The position numbers were made by a program, and so were the translations under genes. Of a stretch of DNA of 64,000 bases, positions 43,940 through 52,453 are shown one piece after another. Every line of letters starts with the position of its first letter. Within the stretch, counting starts at the first letter, position 1. Location of the stretch: positions 1 to 64,000 of the forward strand of contig CACZFM010000009.1 in assembly GCA_902780495.1 (NCBI GenBank). Reading direction: 5' to 3'. Below the pieces are notes generated by a model. The model was not told the origin of the DNA and ran no database searches. It saw only the letters and a program-made list of their open reading frames with translations. This stretch comes from an uncultured Bacteroidales bacterium (GTDB lineage: Bacteria > Bacteroidota > Bacteroidia > Bacteroidales > Paludibacteraceae).

Positions 43940-44989
43940 TTAGTCAACGAGAGCACCCTGTGCGTTGTAGCGAACGCCATTGCGGATGATGATGAGTTGA
44001 CCGTCCTTCATTACTTTTGCAGTACCTTCTGTCTCGGCAGCCTTAACTTCTTCTACGCCGGAAGCAGCAGCATCATAAACAGACGTCATGTGATACCAAA
44101 CGTTATTTGTTTGCAAATAGAGACTCATTACAAATTTCTTACCGGAGCCGGGTTCGGTCTCTACGATAAATGCCATGAAATTCTGCCATTGGTCACTGGT
44201 AACTTCTGCACCGTTAACGAATATTTGAGTAAGAAGTTGTCCGTTAGAAACAGCCAAGGTGTTGATATCATGAGCACCCTGAACACAATAGAAACCATTA
44301 TCTTGTGCATCCGTGTATACAACATTAGAGAAAGCTACCAAATCCACACCATTCTGAAGTGCGTTATCAAAAGCTTTGAACTCCCAGTAGTCACCATTTT
44401 CAGAGGGCTGATATCCTACAACATCGTCGAGAACGATTTCAGTAGCGGAGATAGCCGTCTCTGTCATAGTGTAAAGCTCTTTAGTCTTCCAACTCTGGAA
44501 AGACATAGCAACTGTGCCATGGAATTCCATTACATTAACGCCCGTAGATTTATTATGCCAGTTGAGTCCTTGAACATCGTAGATATAGTACGTTACTTCT
44601 CCATATCCTTGAACCGTTTGCTTTTGAGTACCTTTGCAAATGAAAATCAAGTCACCACCGGTCATTTCATATGCGTTTCCTTGGTCATATACTTTTGCAA
44701 TGGCCATATTGTTTACATAGCCATCATTGAGGTGATAAACACCTTGGAGAGTAGTTGCAGAAGGAGCTATCAGTTCTACATAAGCCACGATCTCATTTTG
44801 CGCATCATAAAACATGATATTGAAGTCATTCTCCGTGTACGTGTAATTTCCACTTACTGTACCTTTCATGTTGTAAGCAACAGCGCTTGTGAACGCGTCT
44901 TCTTGAGTCATTTGTGCAGATTGACGAATCTGCGCGCTTGCGCCGATGAACATAAGAGCGGCGAAAGCCAAAGAAATCATTTTCTTCAT
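43940..44989 (-). CDS. Secreted protein of unknown function with Prevotella-type C-terminal tail
   Basis: 349 aa with a signal peptide (MKKMISLAFAALMFIGASAQ). The body is beta-rich and contains two similar halves, each with a YNMKGTVSGNYTYTENDFNIMFYD or MEFHGTVAM-like strand pattern, suggesting an internal duplication. No catalytic motif is recognised. The C-terminus (KVMKDGQLIIIRNGVRYNAQG) resembles tails that I recall at the end of secreted Prevotellaceae proteins and may be a sorting signal. It is a single-gene transcript with its own promoter (45087-45118) and terminator (43896-43922). Confidence 0.75.
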   Translation of the reverse strand: MKKMISLAFAALMFIGASAQIRQSAQMTQEDAFTSAVAYNMKGTVSGNYTYTENDFNIMFYDAQNEIVAYVELIAPSATTLQGVYHLNDGYVNNMAIAKVYDQGNAYEMTGGDLIFICKGTQKQTVQGYGEVTYYIYDVQGLNWHNKSTGVNVMEFHGTVAMSFQSWKTKELYTMTETAISATEIVLDDVVGYQPSENGDYWEFKAFDNALQNGVDLVAFSNVVYTDAQDNGFYCVQGAHDINTLAVSNGQLLTQIFVNGAEVTSDQWQNFMAFIVETEPGSGKKFVMSLYLQTNNVWYHMTSVYDAAASGVEEVKAAETEGTAKVMKDGQLIIIRNGVRYNAQGALVD

Positions 44990-45086
44990 TGTTTTGTAAT
45001 TGTTTTAATTGATTTGTTTAACTATATTGTTTGTTTATTTGTTTAGACTTACGTGCCTTTCGACCCCCAAAAATCCAAATTCGCCG

Positions 45087-45118
45087 CAAAAGTACTGCTT
45101 TTTTTTGAATTGTGCAAG
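45087..45118 (-). promoter_or_regulatory. Promoter of the secreted unknown protein gene
   Basis: Minus strand TACTTTTG (complement of 45087-45094), 20-bp spacer, CTTG (complement of 45115-45118). The surrounding 46 bp (45073-45118) match the thrS promoter region (55064-55109) at 42 of 46 positions. Confidence 0.75.
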
Positions 45119-45195
45119 TTTTTTTTCATTTTTTTTGCATCCGAGTGTCATTTTTGTTTCTTCGAGGGTCGTCACCGTCCCGATAATGTCCCTAT

Positions 45196-45294
45196 TATCT
45201 ATCGTATATCTAACGTATATCTATCGTGTATCTATCGTATATCTATCGTATATCTATCGTGTATCTATCGTGTATCTATCGTATATCTATCGTA
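45196..45294. repeat. Nine 11-bp tandem repeats spanning the DUF389 stop codon
   Basis: Nine gapless units of TATCTATCGTA or TATCTATCGTG (one unit has one extra change). The stop codon of the minus-strand DUF389 gene lies inside the array (45265-45267), so its last nine or so codons are made of repeat units. The rest lies downstream of that gene. Confidence 0.95.
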
Positions 45295-46392
45295 ACGCCG
45301 ATTGAGGGCATCAATGGTTTGCTGGCGCTCTTTGAGCAAGTCTTCATAATGGCGGAGGATGTCGCGCACAACCTGATTCTCATCAACAGCCGGATTGGTG
45401 TACGCCGCATCCTGATGGAAAACAATCTGCTCCCGATGGATACCATACTCCAAGGCAGAGGTATAGAAATCGGCATAATCCGCCGCCTCCAAAGCTTCAC
45501 CGGCAATATAGAGTTCGACCGTAGCGGGTTTGGAAGAGCTATTGACCTTATAATCATAGACATAACTTCTTCCATGGGACTTATTGGCAGCTACAAAAGC
45601 ATTGGCACTTCGCGTGAAATTGGTTTCACGAATCATGGTAATTCCCGACAAAATACTGGGCACAACCAAGGCGATGAGAAAGACCGAGACAATGACCCTG
45701 TTGCGACGGCGTGCGATGGGATTGGTGCCCTGCTCAACAGGATAATGCAAAATCTTCACACCCACCAAGGATGCCAACGCGATGAAACTGAGGTTGATGA
45801 AGAAAAGATACAGCGCGCCCAAAAAGACAGACATATCCCATGACGCCAATCCATAACCGACGGTACACAAAGGCGGCATGAGCGCCGTGGCAATAGCGAC
45901 ACCAACAATCACCGTGCCCTGCTTCTTGCGTGAGGTCTCAATAATGCCCGCAAATCCGCCGAAAAGGGCAATGAGGACGTCATAAATAGTGGGATTGGTG
46001 CGTGCAAGCAGTTCGGTGGGATGCTCAAGGTACAAAGGCGAAATGAGGAAGAAAAGCGTGGAAGCCAAGATGGATATGCCCACCATGACCACAAGATTCT
46101 TAATAGACGAGTTGAGCAAACGCGTGTCGTTCACGCCCAACGCCAAACCCAAGCCCATGATAGGCGACATAAGCGGCGAAATCAACATGGCACCGATGAT
46201 GACCGGAATGGAATTGACATTCAATCCTACCGAAGCGATGACGATGGCACAGAACAAGATGGCGATGTTCGGTCCGCGGAAGCGAACATTGGAACGTATG
46301 CTCTCCGCCCCTGCTTCGACATCGATATACTCGCGGAAATCCAAGAAATGGCTGACATGCTCCCAGAGCTGATAGAAACGACGGCTGTCCAT
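45265..46392 (-). CDS. DUF389 family integral membrane protein
   Basis: 375 aa. The DUF389 core (about residues 35-225) has several membrane helices, including NIAILFCAIVIASVGLNVNS, IPVIIGAMLISPLMSPIMGLG and VGVAIATALMPPLCTVGYG. Two or three more spans and a soluble C-terminal domain with RYDRY and repeat-encoded residues follow. The family's function is unknown. The gene is the last of the operon beginning with the acyl-activating enzymes, 21 bp after queE. The C-terminal end is encoded by an 11-bp repeat array and could vary in length. Confidence 0.88.
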   Translation of the reverse strand: MDSRRFYQLWEHVSHFLDFREYIDVEAGAESIRSNVRFRGPNIAILFCAIVIASVGLNVNSIPVIIGAMLISPLMSPIMGLGLALGVNDTRLLNSSIKNLVVMVGISILASTLFFLISPLYLEHPTELLARTNPTIYDVLIALFGGFAGIIETSRKKQGTVIVGVAIATALMPPLCTVGYGLASWDMSVFLGALYLFFINLSFIALASLVGVKILHYPVEQGTNPIARRRNRVIVSVFLIALVVPSILSGITMIRETNFTRSANAFVAANKSHGRSYVYDYKVNSSSKPATVELYIAGEALEAADYADFYTSALEYGIHREQIVFHQDAAYTNPAVDENQVVRDILRHYEDLLKERQQTIDALNRRYDRYTIDTR

Positions 46393-46413
46393 AAGAGAAA
46401 AGTTTAGTGTATA

Positions 46414-46989
46414 TTATCGGATATTAATCAGTTTATGCGTCTGCAGCGACAATGCCCAATGGGGATGCTGCAAGATATAGGCTACAGTGGCTTCGGTGTT
46501 AGAACAGGAAAGCGGCTGCAAATAACGGTGGGATGAAGCGATGGTTTGCGCCCAATGCTCAACATCCTGTCCGCAGAAAACGACTTTGAGTTCGTCCGCA
46601 GAAGTAAGCACCACCCGACTGCCCTCTTTAGGCGAACAGGTGACGAAATCAACGGATTCGGGGACAGGCAAGGTGCCGTTGGTTTCGAGACATAAGGTTT
46701 TTCCGGTGCTGTGCAAGGCGGCCAATAGCGGTTCATCAACCTGCAACATCGGCTCTCCGCCCGTGAGGACGACCAGCGTATGCTCGGAAGACGACAACTC
46801 CTGCACGCGAGCGACAATGGCCTCCGCCGTCATCTCGGAAAAAGCTGCGAAATCGGTGTCACAAAACGGGCAACGGAGATTGCAACCGCTGAAGCGCACA
46901 AAGACAGCCGGCGTACCGACATGCAGCCCTTCGCCCTGCAACGAATAGAAAATCTCGTTGACACGATAGATGTGAGCGGGCGTTTCCAT
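46414..46989 (-). CDS. queE: 7-carboxy-7-deazaguanine synthase (QueE)
   Basis: 191 aa. A radical-SAM enzyme with the cluster motif CNLRCPFC (CxxxCxxC) in a short QueE-type core: EIFYSLQGEGLHVGTPAVFVRF, then VVLTGGEPMLQ, and KTLCLETNGT. It converts 6-carboxytetrahydropterin to 7-carboxy-7-deazaguanine, the third step of the queuosine pathway. It directly follows the queD stop (0-bp gap) and precedes the DUF389 gene. Confidence 0.94.
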   Translation of the reverse strand: METPAHIYRVNEIFYSLQGEGLHVGTPAVFVRFSGCNLRCPFCDTDFAAFSEMTAEAIVARVQELSSSEHTLVVLTGGEPMLQVDEPLLAALHSTGKTLCLETNGTLPVPESVDFVTCSPKEGSRVVLTSADELKVVFCGQDVEHWAQTIASSHRYLQPLSCSNTEATVAYILQHPHWALSLQTHKLINIR

Positions 46990-47325
46990 CTATTCGTCCT
47001 TCTCGTAAACAGCGAGGTTCCCCTCGGATTCCTGCACTTCGACGCGATAGCAATGCTCCACGCTTTCGCAAATCCAACGGGCAAGATTCTCCGCCGTAGG
47101 GTTGCAATCAAGGACATCGTTCAAGCACGTATGGTCCAGTTGACCGTGGACAAGGCTTTTGATACGGCTGAAGTCAGTGACCATGCCGTTTTTATCCAGT
47201 TGTGCCGCGCGGCAGCAGACCGTGATGGTCCAGTTATGGCCGTGCAGATTGCTGCATTTGCTCTCGTAATCCAGCTCCAAGCGATGGGCTGCCGAGATAG
47301 TAAGTGTCTTTTTTATGTAATACAT
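46990..47325 (-). CDS. queD: 6-carboxytetrahydropterin synthase (QueD)
   Basis: 111 aa from ATG 47325 (MYYIKKTLTISAAHRLELDY), which matches the usual Bacteroidales QueD start; a TTG reading from 47355 is less likely. It has the zinc-histidine motif AAHRL and the NLHGHNW pair, and the catalytic Cys in YESKCSNLHGHN. It makes 6-carboxytetrahydropterin from dihydroneopterin triphosphate. The gene lies 26 bp after queC and abuts queE. Confidence 0.94.
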   Translation of the reverse strand: MYYIKKTLTISAAHRLELDYESKCSNLHGHNWTITVCCRAAQLDKNGMVTDFSRIKSLVHGQLDHTCLNDVLDCNPTAENLARWICESVEHCYRVEVQESEGNLAVYEKDE

Positions 47326-47351
47326 TATCGGTTGTATGAAATTAAAGATAT

Positions 47352-48005
47352 TCAAGATTGATAAACAGTCGGGTCAGGGATACCGGCATCAGCAAAGGCC
47401 TGTTTCCGCTCGGTGCAAGTGCCACATCGCCCGCATTGGCGTTCGCCACCGCAATAGCAGCTCCATGTTTGGGCATAATCCACACCCAGCGCATGACCTC
47501 GGCGCACGATGTCCGCTTTGGTGAGACGGGTGTAAGGCGTGAGCAGACGGACGCGCTGATAAGTGCCTGCCTCCATCGTACGGTCCATGGCAGCGACAAA
47601 GTCAGGACGACAATCGGGATAGATGGCATGGTCTCCGCCATGATTCGCCATCATAACCGCCTTCAAACCACGGTCTTCCGCCAAACCCGCTGCCACAGAA
47701 AGCATGATACCGTTGCGGAAAGGCACCACAGTGGAACGCATATTCTCGTCATCATAGTTCCCCTCCGGTATATCCTCTCCGCCTACCAAAAGCGAAGAAT
47801 GGAAATAACGCTGTATGAAATCCATCGAAATAACCAGATGCTCAATGCCCAATTGGTCGCAATGGTAGCGGGCAAACGGTATCTCGTTCTTCGAATGACG
47901 GCTGCCGTAATCAAAGGTGACCGCCAAAGCGATACAATCGCGATAGTCATACAACATCGTGACGGAGTCCAAACCTCCGGACAAAATCAAGACTGTGTCC
48001 TTCAT
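47352..48005 (-). CDS. queC: 7-cyano-7-deazaguanine synthase (QueC)
   Basis: 217 aa. N-terminal PP-loop (LILSGGLDSVTMLYDY) binds ATP, and the C-terminal zinc site (WSCYCGGERQCGRCGTC) is typical of QueC. It converts 7-carboxy-7-deazaguanine to preQ0 with ammonia and ATP. It starts 3 bp after the queF stop. Confidence 0.95.
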   Translation of the reverse strand: MKDTVLILSGGLDSVTMLYDYRDCIALAVTFDYGSRHSKNEIPFARYHCDQLGIEHLVISMDFIQRYFHSSLLVGGEDIPEGNYDDENMRSTVVPFRNGIMLSVAAGLAEDRGLKAVMMANHGGDHAIYPDCRPDFVAAMDRTMEAGTYQRVRLLTPYTRLTKADIVRRGHALGVDYAQTWSCYCGGERQCGRCGTCTERKQAFADAGIPDPTVYQS

Positions 48006-48008
48006 AGT

Positions 48009-48497
48009 TCAGAAATTGTTTTTGTAGCACATCACATCCGCCATACGTGCCGTCATACGCTGCTGCCGCAACGCCTGATGCTCTTCGTCCGCCCAAGAGG
48101 CAAAAGGCAAGATGGAAATGCCTCCTCGCGGATGGAACAAGCCCGTGACTTCGATATACTTCGGGTCCATCAGACGAATGAGATCCTTCATAATGATGTT
48201 GACACAATCCTCGTGGAAATCGCCATGGTTACGGAATGAGAAGAGGTAGAGTTTGAGGCTCTTGGACTCGATCATCCGAACACGCGGGATATACGAGATG
48301 AGAATGGTGCCGTAATCGGGCTGCCCTGTCTTCGGGCAAAGAGAGGTGAACTCCGGACAATGGAGCGTGACAAGATAGTCATTCTCCGTGTGCTTGTTGA
48401 CAAAAGTCTCCAACAGTGACGGGTCGTAATCGGACGGATAGACCGTGTGTTGGTTTCCGAGAAGGCTGACGCCTTCCATTTCAGTGTTTGTTCGCAT
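48009..48497 (-). CDS. queF: NADPH-dependent preQ0 reductase (QueF)
   Basis: 162 aa from ATG 48497 ([20 protein letters not shown]); an upstream ATG at 48533 would add 12 residues that do not fit the family start. It contains the type I QueF signature: catalytic [36 protein letters not shown] and [12 protein letters not shown]. It reduces preQ0 to preQ1, the base inserted into tRNA. It completes queC-D-E-F in one operon; folE is not present here. The gene follows the hotdog thioesterase gene by 55 bp. Confidence 0.94.
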   Translation of the reverse strand: MRTNTEMEGVSLLGNQHTVYPSDYDPSLLETFVNKHTENDYLVTLHCPEFTSLCPKTGQPDYGTILISYIPRVRMIESKSLKLYLFSFRNHGDFHEDCVNIIMKDLIRLMDPKYIEVTGLFHPRGGISILPFASWADEEHQALRQQRMTARMADVMCYKNNF

Positions 48498-48552
48498 ATT
48501 GTTTTCAGTTTTTTTGCGATGGAGGAAAAACATAGCTCCATCATTATGTCAG

Positions 48553-49086
48553 TTATTGTTTTGTTTCATGTGTGCCATTCAGTTCGCGCTCGATGACTTC
48601 TTCGCGGGTCAGTTCCTCTCCTATCGCCACCGAATGCCCCGCCACAACTTCCTGAGGCATTTGGCTTTCGCTATAGAGGAAATAGGTGCAATCGGCTTCA
48701 ACAAGTATGTTGCCTTCGTTATCCGAGAGTTGCCCGTGAATGACAGCAAGATTGCGACGGCGTTCCACCAGATGCGCACGCGCCTCGATGAAAGGCATGG
48801 ACCCTAACATCGGCCGACGATAGCGCAAATCCATCTTGGCTGTGACGCCAGACAACTGCAGTTTGTGAAACGCCACCCAGCCGCATACTTCGTCCAACAG
48901 AACCGCCTGCACGCCGCCATGAATGGTGTTAATCCACGACTGATAGCGCAGATTAGGATGCCAGATAGAGACGATGTCCTCCCCATCCTCGTAGAATCGC
49001 ATCTGCAAGCCAATCGGATTAGTGGGACAGCAGCCAAAACAATTGTAGCCGTCCAGTCCTGTCCATGGATTTTGTATCAGTCGCAT
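48553..49086 (-). CDS. Hotdog-fold thioesterase (PaaI-like)
   Basis: 177 aa. It has the N-terminal CFGCCPTNPIGLQM motif and the catalytic-type helix HGGVQAVLLDEVCGW of the PaaI/4HBT superfamily, followed by strands KMDLRYRRPM and FIEARA. Such proteins hydrolyse acyl-CoA or acyl-ACP. It starts 12 bp after an acyl-activating enzyme gene, so activation and release of the same acyl group may be linked. Confidence 0.87.
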   Translation of the reverse strand: MRLIQNPWTGLDGYNCFGCCPTNPIGLQMRFYEDGEDIVSIWHPNLRYQSWINTIHGGVQAVLLDEVCGWVAFHKLQLSGVTAKMDLRYRRPMLGSMPFIEARAHLVERRRNLAVIHGQLSDNEGNILVEADCTYFLYSESQMPQEVVAGHSVAIGEELTREEVIERELNGTHETKQ

Positions 49087-49098
49087 ATCAGTGTTCTA

Positions 49099-50730
49099 TC
49101 AATTATATAAGAATCGTTTGATACTCTTTTTCGGCGTTTTCTCAAAGGGGTCTTCCTTGATTTCGATATCGGATACCTGCGAATAGTTCGGGATTAGCTT
49201 ATTCAGTTTGTGCAAGTTCTCCTGCATCGCCGCCAAGATGGCCTCTTTGGTCCAAGTCTTAGTTTTGTCCTCCGGGAAGACAAGGGCTACAAGTTTGCCC
49301 TTCCGCTCCACGATAAGGCTCTCCTCCACTCCATCCAAGGCATTGAGTTTCGACTCAATCTCTTCGGGATAGATATTCTGTCCGTTGGCATTGAGGAACA
49401 TGGTTTTCTTGCGCCCTTTCAGGTAAATAAATCCATCCTTATCCATCATACCAAGGTCGCCCGTCTTGAGCCAACCCTGGGCATCAAAGACTTCATCGGT
49501 GGCTTCCATGTTACGATAATAGCCCATCATGACATTTGTTCCGCGTACCCAGACTTCACCTACCCCTTCGGCGTTGGGATTATTGATACGCACTTCGACA
49601 TTCGGCACCGCACGTCCGCAACTGCGACGGCGGAACTCCTTGACACGGCAACCGCCGATAAGCGGTCCGCACTCGGTCATGCCATACCCTACCAAAAGCG
49701 GGAAACGTATATCCATCAAGCAATCCTCTACATCAGGATGCACAGCGGCACCGCCCAAGAGGAAATAACGAATGCGACCGCCAAAAGAGTCGTTGAGTTT
49801 CTGCTTCACTTTCAGGCGGATGAAATGCCCTATCAACGGTGCATTCCAAAGCGCATGAATGAGTTTGCCCGACAGACGGACAGAGAGGTTGCGCTGGTAA
49901 ATCTTCTCTATCACCAACGGCACCATTACCAACATATAAGGTTTGACCTCCTGCAAAGCCTTCATCAGGATGGCAGGTGTAGGCGTTTTCGCCAGGAAAT
50001 AGATGTGACATCCCGTGCAGAGGGGATAAAGGAACTCCGCCACCTGACCAAACATGTGGGCAAGCGGAAGAATAGATACCACCGTTGCATTCTTCGGCGC
50101 AGGCAGAAGCGTCAAGCCCGCCTCCACATTGCTGCAGAGCGATGCCGCATTGAGCATCACGCCCTTGGGGTTGCCGGTAGAGCCAGAAGTATAGTTGATA
50201 AGCGCAAGCTCTTTGTCGCCATCCTCCGGCAGATGGAACTCTTCACGCGTAACGACACCATACGTTCCGTTGGCGCATTTGGTCTTCCAGTCCACAAAGC
50301 CGGCACGCATCTCATCATTACCTTGCAAGAGGGTGAAATCGCTGAGCGAAACTACAGGCCCCTTGAAGGCAAGCAATTCACCGTTCAATCCGTTCCATAC
50401 GTACGGACCGACGAAAAGCATCTTGCTCTGGCTGTGCTCCAAGAGTTTGGCTATATCTTCACGCGTGAAATCCGGCAGGATGGACACGACAACGCCCTTG
50501 TAAGACGCTATCGCCAGATAAGCCACTGCCCATGCCATGGAATTGCGGCCGACAATGGCAATCTTATCTCCGGGCTGAACATTCAAGGTGCGAAACAACG
50601 CATGAAGGCGAAGCATAGCTTGCGCCAGTTCGCCAAAAGTATACGTGCTTCCTTCCTGTCCGTAATCGCTCAAAGCGGGTTTATCCCAAGAAGAAGCGAA
50701 TTGTTCGTTCAGATACTTGAAATAATGCAT
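49099..50730 (-). CDS. AMP-binding acyl-activating enzyme, second of a tandem pair
   Basis: 543 aa of the adenylate-forming (ANL) superfamily. Core motifs are ALINYTSGSTGNPKGVML (P-loop), GYGMTECGP, and TGDLGMMDKDGFIYLKGRKK. The C-terminal domain ends EKTPKKSIKRFLYN with the conserved lysine region. It most resembles long-chain fatty-acid or acyl-ACP synthetase-like enzymes. It resembles the upstream gene across its whole length, so the two arose by tandem duplication; substrates may have diverged. It overlaps the other gene by one base. Confidence 0.9.
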   Translation of the reverse strand: MHYFKYLNEQFASSWDKPALSDYGQEGSTYTFGELAQAMLRLHALFRTLNVQPGDKIAIVGRNSMAWAVAYLAIASYKGVVVSILPDFTREDIAKLLEHSQSKMLFVGPYVWNGLNGELLAFKGPVVSLSDFTLLQGNDEMRAGFVDWKTKCANGTYGVVTREEFHLPEDGDKELALINYTSGSTGNPKGVMLNAASLCSNVEAGLTLLPAPKNATVVSILPLAHMFGQVAEFLYPLCTGCHIYFLAKTPTPAILMKALQEVKPYMLVMVPLVIEKIYQRNLSVRLSGKLIHALWNAPLIGHFIRLKVKQKLNDSFGGRIRYFLLGGAAVHPDVEDCLMDIRFPLLVGYGMTECGPLIGGCRVKEFRRRSCGRAVPNVEVRINNPNAEGVGEVWVRGTNVMMGYYRNMEATDEVFDAQGWLKTGDLGMMDKDGFIYLKGRKKTMFLNANGQNIYPEEIESKLNALDGVEESLIVERKGKLVALVFPEDKTKTWTKEAILAAMQENLHKLNKLIPNYSQVSDIEIKEDPFEKTPKKSIKRFLYN

Positions 50731-52370
50731 TATTTATATAGGTAACGCTTGATACTCTTTTTCGGGGTTTTCTCGAATTCCGTTTCCACCATCTCAATGG
50801 CAGACACTTGGCTGTATTGGGGCAGATGGTGGTTGAGACTTCTGCGGTTTGCCTCCAGACGTTCACGCAGTTGCTCTTTGTCCAAGCCGCCCTGATAGTC
50901 CGGATAAACCAATGCAACAATCTTTCCCTCACGGGCAATGACTACGGACTCCACAACATAGTGGAACGCATTGAGTTTGTCCTCAATCTCTTCCGGATAG
51001 ATATTCTGTCCGCTGGCACCGAGAATCATATTCTTGCTACGACCACGCAGATAGAGGAAACCGTCCTTATCCAAGACACCAAGGTCACCCGTACGCATCC
51101 AACCGTCATTGGTAAAGGTTGCTTTGGTGGCTTCCGGGTTCTTGTAATAGCCTTTCATCACGCAGAATCCGCGCACCTGCACTTCGCCATCCACATTGTA
51201 CTGGTCGGACGAATCGATACGGAACTCCATGCCATCAATAGGCTGTCCGCACGAGTGCATGCGATAGACATCCCACGGTGAATAAGAAAGCAACGGAGCG
51301 CACTCTGTCATGCCATAGCCTACGCAGTAAGGCAGCTTGATATCACGAAGGCACTGCTCTACATCCAAGTTGAGCGCAGCACCACCAATAATAAGGTGAC
51401 GCAAGTTGCCGCCAAAAGCATTCATCAGTTTCTCGTTCACTTTCCTGCGCAACACGTTCTTGATACCGGGCGTATGCCACAAGACTTTCATCCAAGGTTT
51501 CTTGATGACAGGGAAGACACTCTTACGGATAATCTTCTCGATGACCAAAGGCACGGTAAGAATCATATAAGGTTTGACCTCCGCAAAGGCTTTCATCAAA
51601 ATGGTCGGTGTCGGCTGCTGAGTTAGGAACGTGATGTGCGTTGCTTCGCAGATTGGATACAGGAACTCAAACATCAGTCCAAACATGTGGGCAATCGGCA
51701 GCATGGACAGCACATGATCACCTTCACGATGCGGAATCTTGTAAATGGCGTAATGCACATTATGACTAAGATTCAGATAAGTAAGCATCACGCCTTTAGG
51801 ATTACCTGTAGAACCGGACGTATAGTTAATCAAAGCAAGATCATCCATGTTGTCGGTCGGATAATGAATATCCTCCAACGCGATGCCCTCGGGATGAGCG
51901 GCATCGAATGCAGCCCCCGCCTCATTGAACGCAGTGATGGTAGCCTCTTCTTTGGCATGAATCATAGAGAGTTCGTCCAAGAAGATCGTTCCAATCAAAC
52001 CGGGCATGGTGTCCAAATCCACTTTACGGCGGACATTCGGTCCTACCAACAGCAGTTTGGCCTCGGAATGTGCCACCAGGTTCGCGATATCCTCTGCCGT
52101 AAAGTCAGGCAGGATACTTACCGCCACAGCCCGATAGGCCGTGATAGCGAGGAAAGACATACCCCAATTAGCACTATTGATACCCGCAAGAGCCACTTTG
52201 TCACCGGGTTTGATACCAATCGCCTCAAACTGCGCATCAAGACGGGCTATAGCGGTCGCGAGCGTGCGATAGGTATAAGGCGATGTGCCATCCAGATTGA
52301 CCATACAGGCATCATCCCAATGTTTCTGCATCGTGGCCTGCAAATACGAAAAATAATGTTTTGTTTCCAT
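50730..52370 (-). CDS. AMP-binding acyl-activating enzyme, first of a tandem pair
   Basis: 546 aa. Motifs ALINYTSGSTGNPKGVMLT, GYGMTECAPL, RTGDLGVLDKDGFLYLRGRSK and C-terminal EKTPKKSIKRYLYK place it in the ANL superfamily, near fatty-acid ligases. Activates a carboxylic acid as acyl-AMP and then passes it to CoA, ACP or another thiol. It is the first gene of an operon with its twin, a hotdog thioesterase and the queuosine genes. A palindrome (52421-52438) at its promoter is a candidate site for the TetR regulator encoded just upstream. Confidence 0.9.
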   Translation of the reverse strand: METKHYFSYLQATMQKHWDDACMVNLDGTSPYTYRTLATAIARLDAQFEAIGIKPGDKVALAGINSANWGMSFLAITAYRAVAVSILPDFTAEDIANLVAHSEAKLLLVGPNVRRKVDLDTMPGLIGTIFLDELSMIHAKEEATITAFNEAGAAFDAAHPEGIALEDIHYPTDNMDDLALINYTSGSTGNPKGVMLTYLNLSHNVHYAIYKIPHREGDHVLSMLPIAHMFGLMFEFLYPICEATHITFLTQQPTPTILMKAFAEVKPYMILTVPLVIEKIIRKSVFPVIKKPWMKVLWHTPGIKNVLRRKVNEKLMNAFGGNLRHLIIGGAALNLDVEQCLRDIKLPYCVGYGMTECAPLLSYSPWDVYRMHSCGQPIDGMEFRIDSSDQYNVDGEVQVRGFCVMKGYYKNPEATKATFTNDGWMRTGDLGVLDKDGFLYLRGRSKNMILGASGQNIYPEEIEDKLNAFHYVVESVVIAREGKIVALVYPDYQGGLDKEQLRERLEANRRSLNHHLPQYSQVSAIEMVETEFEKTPKKSIKRYLYK

Positions 52371-52402
52371 ATTATTCTGTTTCCTTTTATTCCAATTCGC
52401 TG

Positions 52403-52410
52403 CAAAGGTA
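52403..52410 (-). promoter_or_regulatory. -7 box of the acyl-activating enzyme/que operon promoter
   Basis: TACCTTTG on the minus strand (complement of 52403-52410), about 33 bp before the ATG at 52370. No clear -33 box lies at the normal 19-21 bp spacing; this region is occupied by a palindrome, which suggests a regulated or activator-dependent promoter. Confidence 0.6.
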
Positions 52411-52420
52411 CTACTTTAAA

Positions 52421-52438
52421 TTCGAACAACCGTTCAAA
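52421..52438. promoter_or_regulatory. Candidate TetR-family operator
   Basis: The 18-bp imperfect palindrome TTCGAACAACCGTTCAAA contains GAAC-N4-GTTC with flanking TT and AA. It occupies the -33 region of the acyl operon promoter and lies between that operon and the tetR stop. TetR operators often look like this. Binding is inferred. Confidence 0.55.
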
Positions 52439-52453
52439 AAGAGTAAAAAAACG

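Noticed and set aside
45181..45300. CRISPR array suspicion from the dense repeats
   Set aside because: Units are 11 bp with no spacers and no cas genes nearby.
48498..48552. preQ1 riboswitch before queF
   Set aside because: The gap between the thioesterase stop and the queF start is only 55 bp and no H-type pseudoknot pattern is apparent.
49210..50745. 511-codon plus-strand open frame opposite an acyl-activating enzyme
   Set aside because: Antisense to a gene with clear ANL motifs; the translation shows no family features.
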